Shown here piece by piece: positions 1 through 8,751 of a DNA stretch of 10,843 nucleotides. A model generated the notes under the pieces. That model searched no databases and had not been told where the DNA came from. It worked only from the letters and a program-made list of their open reading frames with translations. The stretch's first letter is position 1. The number at the start of each line of letters is the position of its first letter. Made by a program: the position numbers and the translations under genes. This stretch comes from Strigomonas culicis (taxonomy: Eukaryota > Euglenozoa > Kinetoplastea > Trypanosomatida > Trypanosomatidae). Location: NCBI GenBank assembly GCA_000482145.1, contig AUXH01000632.1, positions 1 to 10,843 of the forward strand, given 5' to 3'.

Positions 1-491
1 TCCTTTTCGTCATTGTTGTTGTTTTTTTTTCTTTCTTTTCTCGTTTTATATGATATCAATTTCTGAAGAAGAAGAAAAGAATAAAAATGAAAAACGAATA
101 ATGATAAAATTATTCTAAAAAAAAAAGCAAGAGAAAAAAAAAAGAAGATGGTTCGATGTGGCTTTAGGTGTTTTCTTCTTAACTTTTGATTCAACAGTAT
201 CTTTATTTTTTTATCTTCTTCTTACTTCCGTATTATACACTCCCTTCCTGCAAATACAACAGAAAAAAATGAACAGGTACGAGTTATTGCAACACAAACA
301 TATGGAGAAAGGAATGTATATACATATGTATATGTGTGTAGAGTTCATCTGAAGCAGGAGCTGAAAAAGAGGGGAAGAATAGGAAGAAGAAGAAGAAAAA
401 AAGGGAAAAACATATATGTAAGGACAATTGAAAAAAGAAAAGCGAATAAAACTGTAAAGAATCATGATTGTTTCTTTAATCTTTTTTTTTA

Positions 492-518
492 ATATATATA
501 TATATATATGTGTGTGTG
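492..518. repeat. (AT)n followed by (TG)n microsatellite
   Basis: An AT run (492-509) passes directly into a TG run (510-518), flanked by poly(T) on both sides. Confidence 0.9.
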
Positions 519-950
519 CTTTTTTTTTTTCTTGAAGAAAAAAAAATGAAGGTTAAAAAAATGATGTATTATCATTTTTCCATAATTAGCATTGCCTTCA
601 TGAAAAAAAAGCATCCTATTTCCTTTGATTGATCCTTCACACATCAGGTTTCTTTAAGCGTATATAAACCGATATGTTTATAAATTAGATACATAATCGT
701 GTATTTACATACGCGTACAGACAATGTTTTAGAAGTGTACGTGAAGTATCAAGAAAAGAAAAAAAGGAATGGAAACAAAGAAAAAAAAAGTGGGAATAAC
801 AGTAAAGTACTAAATAATTGAAAAAAAAAATGAGTAAAGTGCAGATTGTATATTCAGAAAATAAAAATAACAATCTTCCGATATGAGTGTTCATCACACG
901 TTCATATTCTTTCTTTTGAATTTTAGTTTTTTCTTTTCTTTTTTTTTTTT

Positions 951-976
951 TGAGCTTTAAAAAGAAAAAAAGCTCA
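951..976. repeat. Inverted repeat, possible RNA hairpin
   Basis: TGAGCTTT at 951-958 is the exact reverse complement of AAAGCTCA at 969-976, separated by a 10-nt purine loop (pyrimidine in the minus-strand transcript). It lies about 450 nt past the stop of the 1300-aa gene. The stem is short and a chance origin is possible. Confidence 0.5.
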
Positions 977-1256
977 TTCTCAGTGGTTTCGATTTAGTCT
1001 GTTTCTATTGTTTTTTGACAATGCTTATTATAGTTATGTTGTTATTATAGTATTTATTATTATTATTATTATAAACGTTCTTATTTATTAGTTTTCTGAG
1101 CTTCATTATTATGATTATAGAGAGATGCTTTTTCTCTTCATCTCTCTTCTATTATATGCTTCTGAAGTTAAAGTAGTTATTAGATGCTTAGTATTGTTTT
1201 CTTATTAAATATCTCTTCTGTAGTGTTTGTCGATATTCATTATCATATCGTTCTCT

Positions 1257-1276
1257 TAGTAGTAGTAGTAGTAGTA
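1257..1276. repeat. (AGT)n microsatellite
   Basis: About six and a half tandem AGT units in the 3' flank of the 1300-aa gene, about 145 nt past its stop codon. Confidence 0.9.
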
Positions 1277-1300
1277 TTCCAATTGTTTAATTATGTATGT

Positions 1301-1329
1301 TCATCATCATTCATCATCATCATCATCAT
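1301..1329. repeat. (CAT)n microsatellite with one phase break
   Basis: Tandem TCA/CAT units with one base out of phase at about 1310-1311. They lie at the boundary between the GC-rich sequence next to the stop codon and the AT-rich flank. Confidence 0.9.
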
Positions 1330-1420
1330 GCATGCCTCTGCGGGCCGGTTGTCTCCGCTGTCCGCGAGTCCTTCTGTCTGACAGAGTGGCTCCTCTTTCC
1401 ATTCAAAGCGCCGCTTATTC

Positions 1421-4400
1421 CTACTGTGCGGGTGGGGCCTCCGCCGCCTCCTCCCGCTGCGCGGCCACCCACGGCGGCTGCGGCAGCGCGATGCTGTGCA
1501 GCGGCACGCTGGGCGGCAGTTGCAGCATGAGCTGGAGCCGCCCGCTCGCGCGGTCGCTGTCCGCCGCCGCGGCCTCCGGCACGACGAAGAAGGCGCGGCC
1601 ATCGCTCGTCGCGGAGGAGGTGGTCCGCGACGTGTGGTGGGGCGACGCGCCCTCGCCGCCGCTCGCCGGCGCGTCCGCGAGCGCGGAGGAAGACGGGGTC
1701 GACATCACCGTGACCGCGTTCGTCACGGGGGACACGCGCAGCCCAATTGCGCCGATCATGCTGCGGGGCAGCGCGATGACGGGCACGTCCTCCGGCACCT
1801 GCGCGCGCAGCGCGGCGGGCAGCAGCTCGACCGGCACAATCGCGAGGTCGGGCAGCGTCCGCGGCGTGCGGCGGTGGTGCGGCCTCGGCAACGCCGCCGG
1901 CGGGGCCGCGGCAGCCGCCGTGTGCTTGACCGCGGCGACGGCGGTGGCGGTGAGGTGCGGGTTCACCGCGGTGACGTCCGGCTGCGAGCGGTGGCGCTGG
2001 CTCTCATCGCTGATCTGCGTCGGGCCCGCGCAATCGCTCTTCGCGTGGCCGCCGCTGACAACGTCATCCTCCACGCCGCGCGAGCTGCTGCTGTCGAGCT
2101 CGCCGACGGCGGAGAGCGGCATCACCTCCGGCGGGTTCGGCGTCGAGGTGCCGCCGCGCGCCGCGTGGGGCCCGGCAAGAGCCGCGGCAACAGCCGCAGC
2201 AGCAGCAGCAGTGGCAGGAACCGCCACGGCCGCGCTGGCCGTGTTGTTGTTGTTGTTCCCGCTGCTGCGGTGGCGGTTGGACTTGGTGATGGCCGCGTTG
2301 GGCGTCAGCGCGGCGGCGGCGGGGGACGGCTGCACCGCCGCCGCCTCGCCCTCCGCGCCGGCCACGCCGAACTCCGAGAAGTTGCGCAGCGCCGCCTTGT
2401 GTAGGAGAATGTCCTTCGCACGCTCGTTCGCCATCTTCACCGCGAAGACGTCGGACCAGTCGGGCTGGTCGTTCGACGGGATGCTGTCCGGCAGCGCGTT
2501 GCTCACGGACGTGTGCGTCGCGCTGCTCGTGATGGTCTCGTCGTCCTCCTCCTCCCGGCTGGTGCTCGCCAGCGGTCCGCTGGCCTGCGCGGCCGCGCGC
2601 GGGGGGTGGGGGTGGGCGTTCGCGGTGCGGCGCGCCGCCGCCTCCGGAGCCTTCGGCGCCGCCGCCGCCGCGGCGGCCTCCCTCGTGCGGCTCGCCGCCG
2701 CGACCAGTGGCACGATGGGGATGGCCTTCGTGACTGCGTCGGCGGCAGCCGCGGCGGGCGGCGCCGCGTGGTCCGGCGCAGAGGACGAGGACTGCTCCTC
2801 GTGGCGGCTGACGAGCGGCGAGCACTCCTCGGCGCTCGTCGTCTTGTCCTCCAGCTTCTCCTTCTCGCTGTCGTTGCTCGGCTCCGTCGTGTTGGGCGCT
2901 GCGCTCGCGGACGCCGTCGCGTGGCTGTTAGTGTTGATCTCCTGCGACCCCGTGTTGGTGCCGCCGGAGCCGCTGTTCGTGTTGCTGTTGTGTTGCGTCG
3001 TCGCGGACGGCTCCTCGCCGGACTCCATCTTGCTGCCGGTGAGGCCGCCGGAGTGGAGCGTTGTGTCGTCCGCGTCCAGCTTCTGCGCCGCGCGCGTCGC
3101 GGCCGCGTCCTCCTTCAGTAGGCCGCTGCCGACCGCGCCGGGCTCGACCGCCCGCACCGCCAGCAGCTCACTCACGCTCTCAACCGCGTTCGGCACGGCC
3201 GGCGACGGCACCGCGTAGAGGTCGCCCCACGTGACGCTGCCCGCGCCCGTCGCCGCGCCGCCGCGCGTGCCGCGGTGGTACAGCAGAATCATCTTCGCGG
3301 CCGCACTGAGGGTGTAGCGCGGCGGCGGCAGCGCAGCCACCGGCGTCGCCAGGTCCTTCTCCGGCCGCAGCGTCACGTCCCCGACGCGGCAGACATAGTC
3401 GCCGTCGAGCGGCACGATGTCGACCGCCTGCACCGTGTTCATGAGCACCGCGACGCTGAAGCGCGCGCGGGTGCCGACCGGCAGCAGCCGGAAGCCCTCC
3501 ATGCTGATGCACGTGTGGTGGACGAAGATGTCGCCCAGGTCCGCGTTGACGCCCGTCGCCGGCTCGCGCTTCAGCAACCCGCGCTCGTCCGCCTGCCGCA
3601 GGTACCACTGCATGGCGCTGTAGCACACGGTGCTCTTCGCGTGGTGCGCGCCGGGGCCACCCATGGCCGCGCTCGGGTTCGCGCTATCCTCCGCCGCGGC
3701 CGCGGCAGCCTCCGCCGCCCCCGTGGCGCTGCCGTCGTCGCCGTCCGACTTGTCCGCCTCGCGCTGCCGCTTCACAGTGGCGGCCGCCTCGGCCGCGAGC
3801 CGCGCCTCCCACTCCGCCGTGCACACCCGCTCGCAGTCCTGTAGGTCCACCTCCAGCATGCACGTGCCCGACAGGAAGCCGAAGCCGCGCAGCGGGTTGT
3901 AGCGCTTCACCACGCCCTCGTACCACTGCCCGACGACAAAGTGCGTCCCGTTGACCTCCTCCGGGTGCCGGCGCGTCGCGTGGGAGGCCGCCGCCTCCGC
4001 CTTGTCCTTCGCGGCCGCTGCCTTCTCCTTGACCGGCGCCGGCTTTGCGGCCCCCTCCGGCCCGACCGACAGCACGCGATGCGCCGCGCGCGGCTTGGCC
4101 CCGGGCACCTTACCAGCGCCACCCTCCTTGGCAGCGGTCATCGCCGGCGGCACCGGCCGCCGCGTGCCGCTGCTGTACCCGCTGCGCCCCGCGGAGCTGA
4201 TCACCTCGATGCCGCTGTAGACGTGTTCCTGCGGCCGGTGCTGGTGGTGGTGGCTGCTGCCGCCGGCAGAGAGCTGCGCGACGGCGGCCGGCGGCAGCAT
4301 GTACAGGTTGCCACTGCGGTCGAAGTTGAGCGGGCTGGGCACCTCGCCAGGGGCGGTCCCGGGGCGGTAGGCGGCCGGTGGCGCATCCGCCGTGCTGTTG

Positions 4401-4454
4401 CTGCTGCCATCCACCTCCCGCAGGCCACCGGTGCCAAAGCCATTAAAGATGTTC

Positions 4455-4502
<48 letters not shown>

Positions 4503-4907
4503 GCATTAGGCTGGCTGGTACTGTTGAGGAGCGACAGCAGCTGCAGCCAGTTGACGTTGGAGTTCAGCTGCAGGTCACCGCCGCCGCCCATCTCCTGCAG
4601 CAGCGACGCGGCGGTCAGCATGTCAGCGCTCGCGAGGCCGCCGGGCGGCGCCATCGCGGCAGGCGGCGTCGTGGCGGTGAGGCCGCCGCCGCCGCCGCCG
4701 AGGGCGAAGGCCGGCATCGCCGGCGCCTCCTGGCCGGCCCAGCCGCCTGGCGGCTCCGCCGGCGGCGTGAGAGAACCCGCCGCGGCCGGCGCGAGGCCGG
4801 CGAAGAGCGGCAGCGTGTTGCTGAAGGGCCCATAGCCGCCGGCAAAGTAGCCGCCGGCGATGTCCGCAGCCCCCGGCAGCAGCGCTGCTTGCGGCGGCGT
4901 CGGCGTC

Positions 4908-4946
<39 letters not shown>

Positions 4947-5085
4947 ATTAACATCTGCAGGACCTGGGGCTTGATCATGACAAAGTCATCCCCGCCGCCG
5001 CCGCCGGGGGCGGTGGTGGTGGTGAAGCCCATGGCGGTATTGTTCGGCTGCGACTGGGGGTGATGATGATGGTGGTGGCTGAAGC

Positions 5086-5129
<44 letters not shown>

Positions 5130-5323
5130 GTATGATTATGATGATGATTGGCGGTGGTGTTGAGCGGTGGCACCAGTGGGGAAGACATGAACATGCTTCC
5201 TTCATTATTATTGGTATTATTACTTACGTGGATGGGCACCCACATCATATTGGAACTACTATTGTTATTATTATGATTATTATTGTTATTATTGTTAGGA
5301 AAGTTATACTTAAGAGAACTCAT
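1421..5323 (-). CDS. Large split cold-shock-domain protein with N/Q/H-rich N-terminus (1300 aa)
   Basis: Predicted nucleic-acid-binding protein, probably an RNA-binding regulator. The only recognisable fold is a cold-shock domain at residues 464-640: YEGVVKRYNPLRGFGFL carries RNP1, and LGDIFVH (596-602) is RNP2, followed by a GFRLLPVG strand. About 100 residues are inserted between the two motifs. Residues 1-290 are low complexity: N runs at 10-21, 66-79 and 275-289, H6 at 83-88, Q12 at 127-138, and Gly/Pro/Ala stretches. Residues 730-1300 are mostly disordered Ala/Ser/Glu-rich sequence with two more ordered islands (944-986 and 1156-1208). No signal peptide or membrane segment is evident. 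The start is the first AUG after the candidate splice acceptor at 5390-5391; an in-frame stop lies at 5342-5344 and no AUG occurs in the inferred leader. High GC3 over nearly the whole length supports coding, whereas the N-terminal 65 codons are AT-rich. The CSD assignment is firm; cellular role and localisation are inference. The protein is far larger than typical CSD proteins. Confidence 0.9.
3404..3934 (-). other. Split cold-shock domain of the 1300-aa protein
   Basis: Residues 464-640. The first half has the CSD start pattern G-x-V-K-x-[WFY]-N followed by RNP1-like RGFGFL; the usual Trp of KWFN is replaced (KRYN). The second half has RNP2-like DIFVH, then GFRLLPVG and a final strand ending in AVDIVP, as in the canonical domain. 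Residues about 492-593 (window 3545-3850) interrupt the fold where normal cold-shock proteins have a short turn of a few residues. The insertion contains a charged helix-like part with several Glu/Arg/Lys, an Ala/Asp/Gly-rich disordered part, and a more ordered segment with MQWYLRQADERG just before RNP2. Confidence 0.85.
4457..4501. repeat. (ATT)15 microsatellite encoding 15 Asn
   Basis: Fifteen uninterrupted ATT units on the plus strand, read as AAT codons for Asn 275-289 of the 1300-aa protein. It is an AT-only island inside otherwise GC-rich coding sequence. Confidence 0.97.
4910..4945. repeat. (CTG)12 / (CAG)12 microsatellite encoding 12 Gln
   Basis: Twelve perfect CTG units on the plus strand, read as CAG codons for Gln 127-138 of the 1300-aa protein. 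No CAA interruption is present. Confidence 0.97.
5087..5128. repeat. (ATT)14 microsatellite encoding 14 Asn
   Basis: Fourteen perfect ATT units on the plus strand, read as AAT codons for Asn 66-79 of the 1300-aa protein. Confidence 0.97.
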
Positions 5324-5389
5324 TATTATTCTTGTATCTTTCTATTATTTGTTACGGAATGATAGATTGACGTATGGTTAGTATTAAGG

Positions 5390-5391
5390 CT
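5390..5391 (-). promoter_or_regulatory. Candidate spliced-leader acceptor AG for the 1300-aa gene
   Basis: On the minus strand this AG is the first one after a pyrimidine-rich stretch (about 5427-5464). No other AG occurs from 5392 to 5464. It would give a leader of about 66 nt without an upstream AUG. The pyrimidine tract is interrupted by purines and lies 35-70 nt from the AG, so the assignment is moderate. Confidence 0.55.
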
Positions 5392-6390
5392 ATGATTATG
5401 TTTTTATTTTTTATTTTATTTTGGATAATAATAAAAAAACAAACAGAAGTAAAACAAAGAAGAACTGCTTATAAGCGAAGTTTTTTTTATCAACGCTATT
5501 AATTATAGTATTATTGTATGTCTCTTATTTTTTTCCGTTATTTTCGAGTGTCGTGACCTGATTATATCTTCAATTCTCTTGATGTTTTTCCGTTACTCTT
5601 TTGTTTTATTTGTTTATTTATGTTAGCGTCCTTCTGTACTCAATTTTTGTTTTTCGCTTGGTATTTATTCACGAAAAAGAAAAAATGGAGAATGAGAAAG
5701 GCAAAACAATAAATAAAAGAGCAAGGAAATATGAAAAAGGGAGAAGAAGAGGTGAAAAAAAAAGAGAAAACAATAAATAACAACAAAAAAAACAAATAGT
5801 TTTGCTTTTTTGTGTGTATATACAAGTAAGAAATGTAGTGTTGATTCTTTTTTACAGTTCGAAAAAAAAAACGCACGAAAATAAAAAAAGAACACAAACA
5901 AATGCAAGGAAAATGAAAAAAGTGCGAAACTAAAAGTGAAAAAAAAGAAGGTAGGTACTTCTTTTTTCTTTTTTCACGGAAAACTAGAACAAAACAATAG
6001 GACCGTTCAATATATGTTTGGAAAAAAAAAATTTATATAAAGCTCCGAAATAATAACTAGAAAAAAAAAAGAAAAGAAAGATTGTATATGTATACGCTCT
6101 TTTTTTATCTCTTTTCTTTTTCTGTTTGTTTTAATAGTATTAGTTTTATTTTCTTTCTTGCCTCTACCAAAAAAAAAAGGTGAAGCAAAAATGAAAAGAA
6201 AACTAAATGATAGAGAAAGAAAGAAAAAAAAGAGAAGAAGAAATTGAATAACAGAGCAAAAAACGATGACAATCTGTGTTTCAATGCTTTCTTTTTCTTT
6301 TTTCTTTAAATCTTTTCTCTGAAAATGTAAGCAATTAGATATATAGAGAGATGAGAATATGTAGTGGAGAGCTTTTATATTTTAAACTGC

Positions 6391-6410
6391 ATAATAATAA
6401 TAATAATAAT
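6391..6410. repeat. (ATA)n microsatellite
   Basis: About seven ATA/TAA units in the gene-free interval. Confidence 0.9.
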
Positions 6411-6440
6411 TAAAAGGGGAAAAAAAGAGAGAAGAAAAAG

Positions 6441-6466
<26 letters not shown>
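6441..6466. repeat. (GA)13 microsatellite
   Basis: Thirteen perfect GA units inside a longer all-purine stretch. In the minus-strand transcript it is a (UC)n polypyrimidine tract, a potential binding site for pyrimidine-tract proteins or a cryptic splice signal. Confidence 0.95.
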
Positions 6467-6473
<7 letters not shown>

Positions 6474-7666
6474 GTTAACAATAAAACAAAAGCACTTATA
6501 AGTTCATACAAGCATCCAGCATTAGACATACATATTGTATACTTATGAGCTATGGTTGTTGTTGCTTCCTTCTGATTGACCTCAGCATCACATTAGTGAA
6601 GAAACAATAAACAAAAGAAAAAGAGAGACAACAAAAAAAAAACGACTTAAAAAAGGGAAAAAAAAACGTATATATACTGGTACATATATATATACAAGCA
6701 ATTATCCGTAACACCGCGATGGAAAATGGAGAGGATATGAAAAGGAAAAGAAAAAAAAAGTAATCTTTGTTATTCATTAGAATTATTATTCCTGTTAAAT
6801 AACTTTAAATTTCAAAGAAAAAAAAAGTTTTATTTCTTATTCATGTTTTTTTTTTAAATAATTGGTCTTATCACTGGCCATAATTGTGTATTTTTATTGG
6901 TTATTATTGTTTTTACTGGTGTTAGCTTGTTCGAGAATACTTGTTTTAGTAATCATCATTATGTTTTTTTTTCTTCTTTCATACATTCTTTTTTACTACT
7001 AAATAAACAAATTGATGCAAAAAACAAAGAAGAACCAAGAGCACAGAAAAAACAACTGCATATAGAAACAAATGGCCTCATGTTAGCACAAAAAAAAAAA
7101 ACATGAACACCCTCGCACAAAAATGTTTATATCAGTACAACAAAGAATCGCTAAATCAAATAACGAATACCAAAAAAAAAGAGAAAAAAAGTGTTTCTCT
7201 TTCTTTGAACCTTTCTAGCTTCATTCTTTCTCATGTGGATGTATTCATCCTTTTTCTTATTATCCGTATCCTTGTTATGGATGCCACATGTGCTACCTCT
7301 GTCTTTCTGCTATTATGTATATTTCTTCTCTTCTTTTTTATTTTTTTGAAAACGGAAAAAAAAAAGAGCACAATAATATGCAATAGAAAGCACAGTGGTC
7401 AATAATGGATAATAATAAATAATAATGAAAGATAAATGAAGAAACAACTTAAAAAAAGTACATTTATACAAACCGAAAGACTAGGAAGAAGAGAAAAAAA
7501 AAAAAGATGAAAGGAAAATGTATCATCCACTTCCCTTTTTCTTTAGTGTTCTACTGTTTCGCTTCTTTTATATATTATTCTTAGCTTTCGATCTTATAAT
7601 GCACCTTTTCGCATTTGTTCGTTCAAAGGTGTTTAAATAAAACAAAAAGAGAAAAAAAACAAAGAG

Positions 7667-7675
7667 TATATATAC

Positions 7676-7706
<31 letters not shown>

Positions 7707-7708
7707 AA
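7667..7708. repeat. (TA)n microsatellite with CA interruptions
   Basis: An alternating TA run interrupted by two TACA units near its left end; the longest pure part is 7687-7707. Two UGUAUAUA motifs on the minus strand fall in the interrupted part. Confidence 0.9.
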
Positions 7709-7977
7709 GATTTGCTCATCATACCAATTGAAGTGCTTAAAGGGCTTCTTGTCATTTGTCTACCACTAAAAGGGAAAGGAAGAGCGAATAAGTAAAAATA
7801 AGAATTCTTTTAACAAAAAAAAAGAACCAAGAATAATAAAATCAGAATAAAAGAGCGCATCGATACGAAATAAGAACAAAAAAAAAACGAAAAAAAAAAC
7901 TGAACGCAAAACGAAAAAAATGTTTTTCAGTATAATCTAACAAATGTATACATAAAAAAAAAATCGCACGTGTTTAT

Positions 7978-8010
7978 ACATATATGTATATGTATATATA
8001 TATATATACA
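7978..8010. repeat. TA/TG-rich alternating repeat
   Basis: Alternating purine-pyrimidine sequence of TA units with TG and CA interruptions, similar to the one about 300 nt away at 7667-7708. Confidence 0.85.
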
Positions 8011-8751
8011 AACTAAAGATAAAAAAAAGGTAAAATGTTTAATTATGCGTTATTAGTCGTGGTGATGGTGGTGGTACGCTTCTTTCCTTTGTTTTCTTAT
8101 TGTTTATTTGTTTTAGAAGATATATATTTCGAGGAGAAATCAACACTGTCTTCTTTTTTTTCTTATATTCCTTTCGTTTTTTCTTGTTTTAGTTGTTTGT
8201 TTACACACCATCTTCATGATTCTATTATTATTACTTCATTTCGTTCTTTTTTTTTGTAATCTTTCTTTTTCTCTCTCCCTCTATATCCTATATGTTCACA
8301 ATCCTCGTATCCTTCTACATGTTTTTTTTTTGTCGAAGAGACTGATGTGTACAGTGAAGAGTATTCATTCTTTCCTTTTTCCTACACTGTTTTTCTTTTT
8401 TTTTTTGTAGGAAGTGCATTTATATAATGGACGAGCGAGAGAGGGAGAGAGGGACATCAAGAGAAAAATATAACAGCAACATACATGGTATATCTGAAAA
8501 GAAAAAAATGAACCAAAAAAAGAAGGAACGAAAGAACAAAAAAGAATTCTTCCATTTAAATATAAAACAAAAAGGGAAAGGGAATAAGGAAGAGAAACAA
8601 TTAAGAGAAATAAAGGTGTATTAATGTCTGTATGTGTACGTAAAGCCATGCGCCATAATGCTATATCTACATGTACATATATATCTTTATGTTTATATAT
8701 GATACTCTTTCTTTTTTTTTCATTTTAAAATGTTTTTTTTTCTTATTACTA

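Larger units (their letters stand above)
1..1420. other. AT-rich 3' flank of the 1300-aa gene; no gene seen
   Basis: This stretch consists of A/T-rich homopolymer and purine or pyrimidine blocks. Open frames are short, Phe/Leu/Lys-biased and unconvincing. It probably contains the 3' UTR of the 1300-aa gene and possibly the splice region of the next gene beyond the left edge. The part nearest the stop codon (about 1331-1420) is noticeably more GC-rich than the rest. Short repeats include AT/TG at 492-518, TTA at about 1053-1072, AGT at 1257-1276 and CAT at 1301-1329. Confidence 0.75.
4904..5323 (-). other. Asn/His/Gln-rich N-terminal low-complexity region
   Basis: Residues 1-140 of the 1300-aa protein are dominated by Asn, His, Gln, Thr and Ser, with few charged residues. 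They include an interrupted Asn tract at 10-21, a 14-residue Asn run at 66-79, six His at 83-88 and twelve Gln at 127-138. The composition resembles prion-like or condensate-forming regions of RNA-granule proteins. That functional reading is inference from composition only. Confidence 0.75.
5324..8751. other. 3.4-kb AT-rich interval between the two CSD genes; no gene seen
   Basis: No frame here shows the GC-rich codon use of the flanking genes. The open frames are short and Phe/Lys/Leu/Ser-biased, as expected from A/T homopolymers. Purine-rich and pyrimidine-rich blocks alternate along the strand. The simplest reading is a long 3' UTR for the 405-aa gene, followed by the polyadenylation and trans-splice region of the 1300-aa gene near 5390-5470. 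Microsatellites occur at 6391-6410, 6441-6466, 7667-7708 and 7978-8010. No tRNA or other structured RNA could be recognised by eye. Confidence 0.75.

Noticed and set aside
1301..1329. CAT repeat as part of a coding poly-His or poly-Met region
   Set aside because: It lies past the stop codon of the large gene and includes a phase break, so it is treated as a noncoding microsatellite.
1293..3218. 641-codon open frame on the plus strand, antisense to the large CSD gene
   Set aside because: It overlaps the well-supported minus-strand gene, has no recognisable domain, starts in a CAT microsatellite and is Ala/Ser/Val/Arg-biased. GC-rich genes commonly leave such antisense frames open.
3941..4951. 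336-codon plus-strand frame with poly-Ile and poly-Leu runs
   Set aside because: The Ile and Leu runs are other-frame readings of the ATT and CTG microsatellites that encode Asn and Gln on the minus strand. The rest is Arg-rich shadow sequence.
5640..5907. Phe-rich small minus-strand frames resembling membrane peptides
   Set aside because: Two overlapping frames both look hydrophobic because poly(T) encodes Phe. There is no coding-type codon bias.
7103..7405. 100-codon plus-strand frame with a hydrophobic middle
   Set aside because: It is AT-rich with low-complexity Lys and Phe runs, on the strand opposite to all supported genes, and no splice-site context was found.
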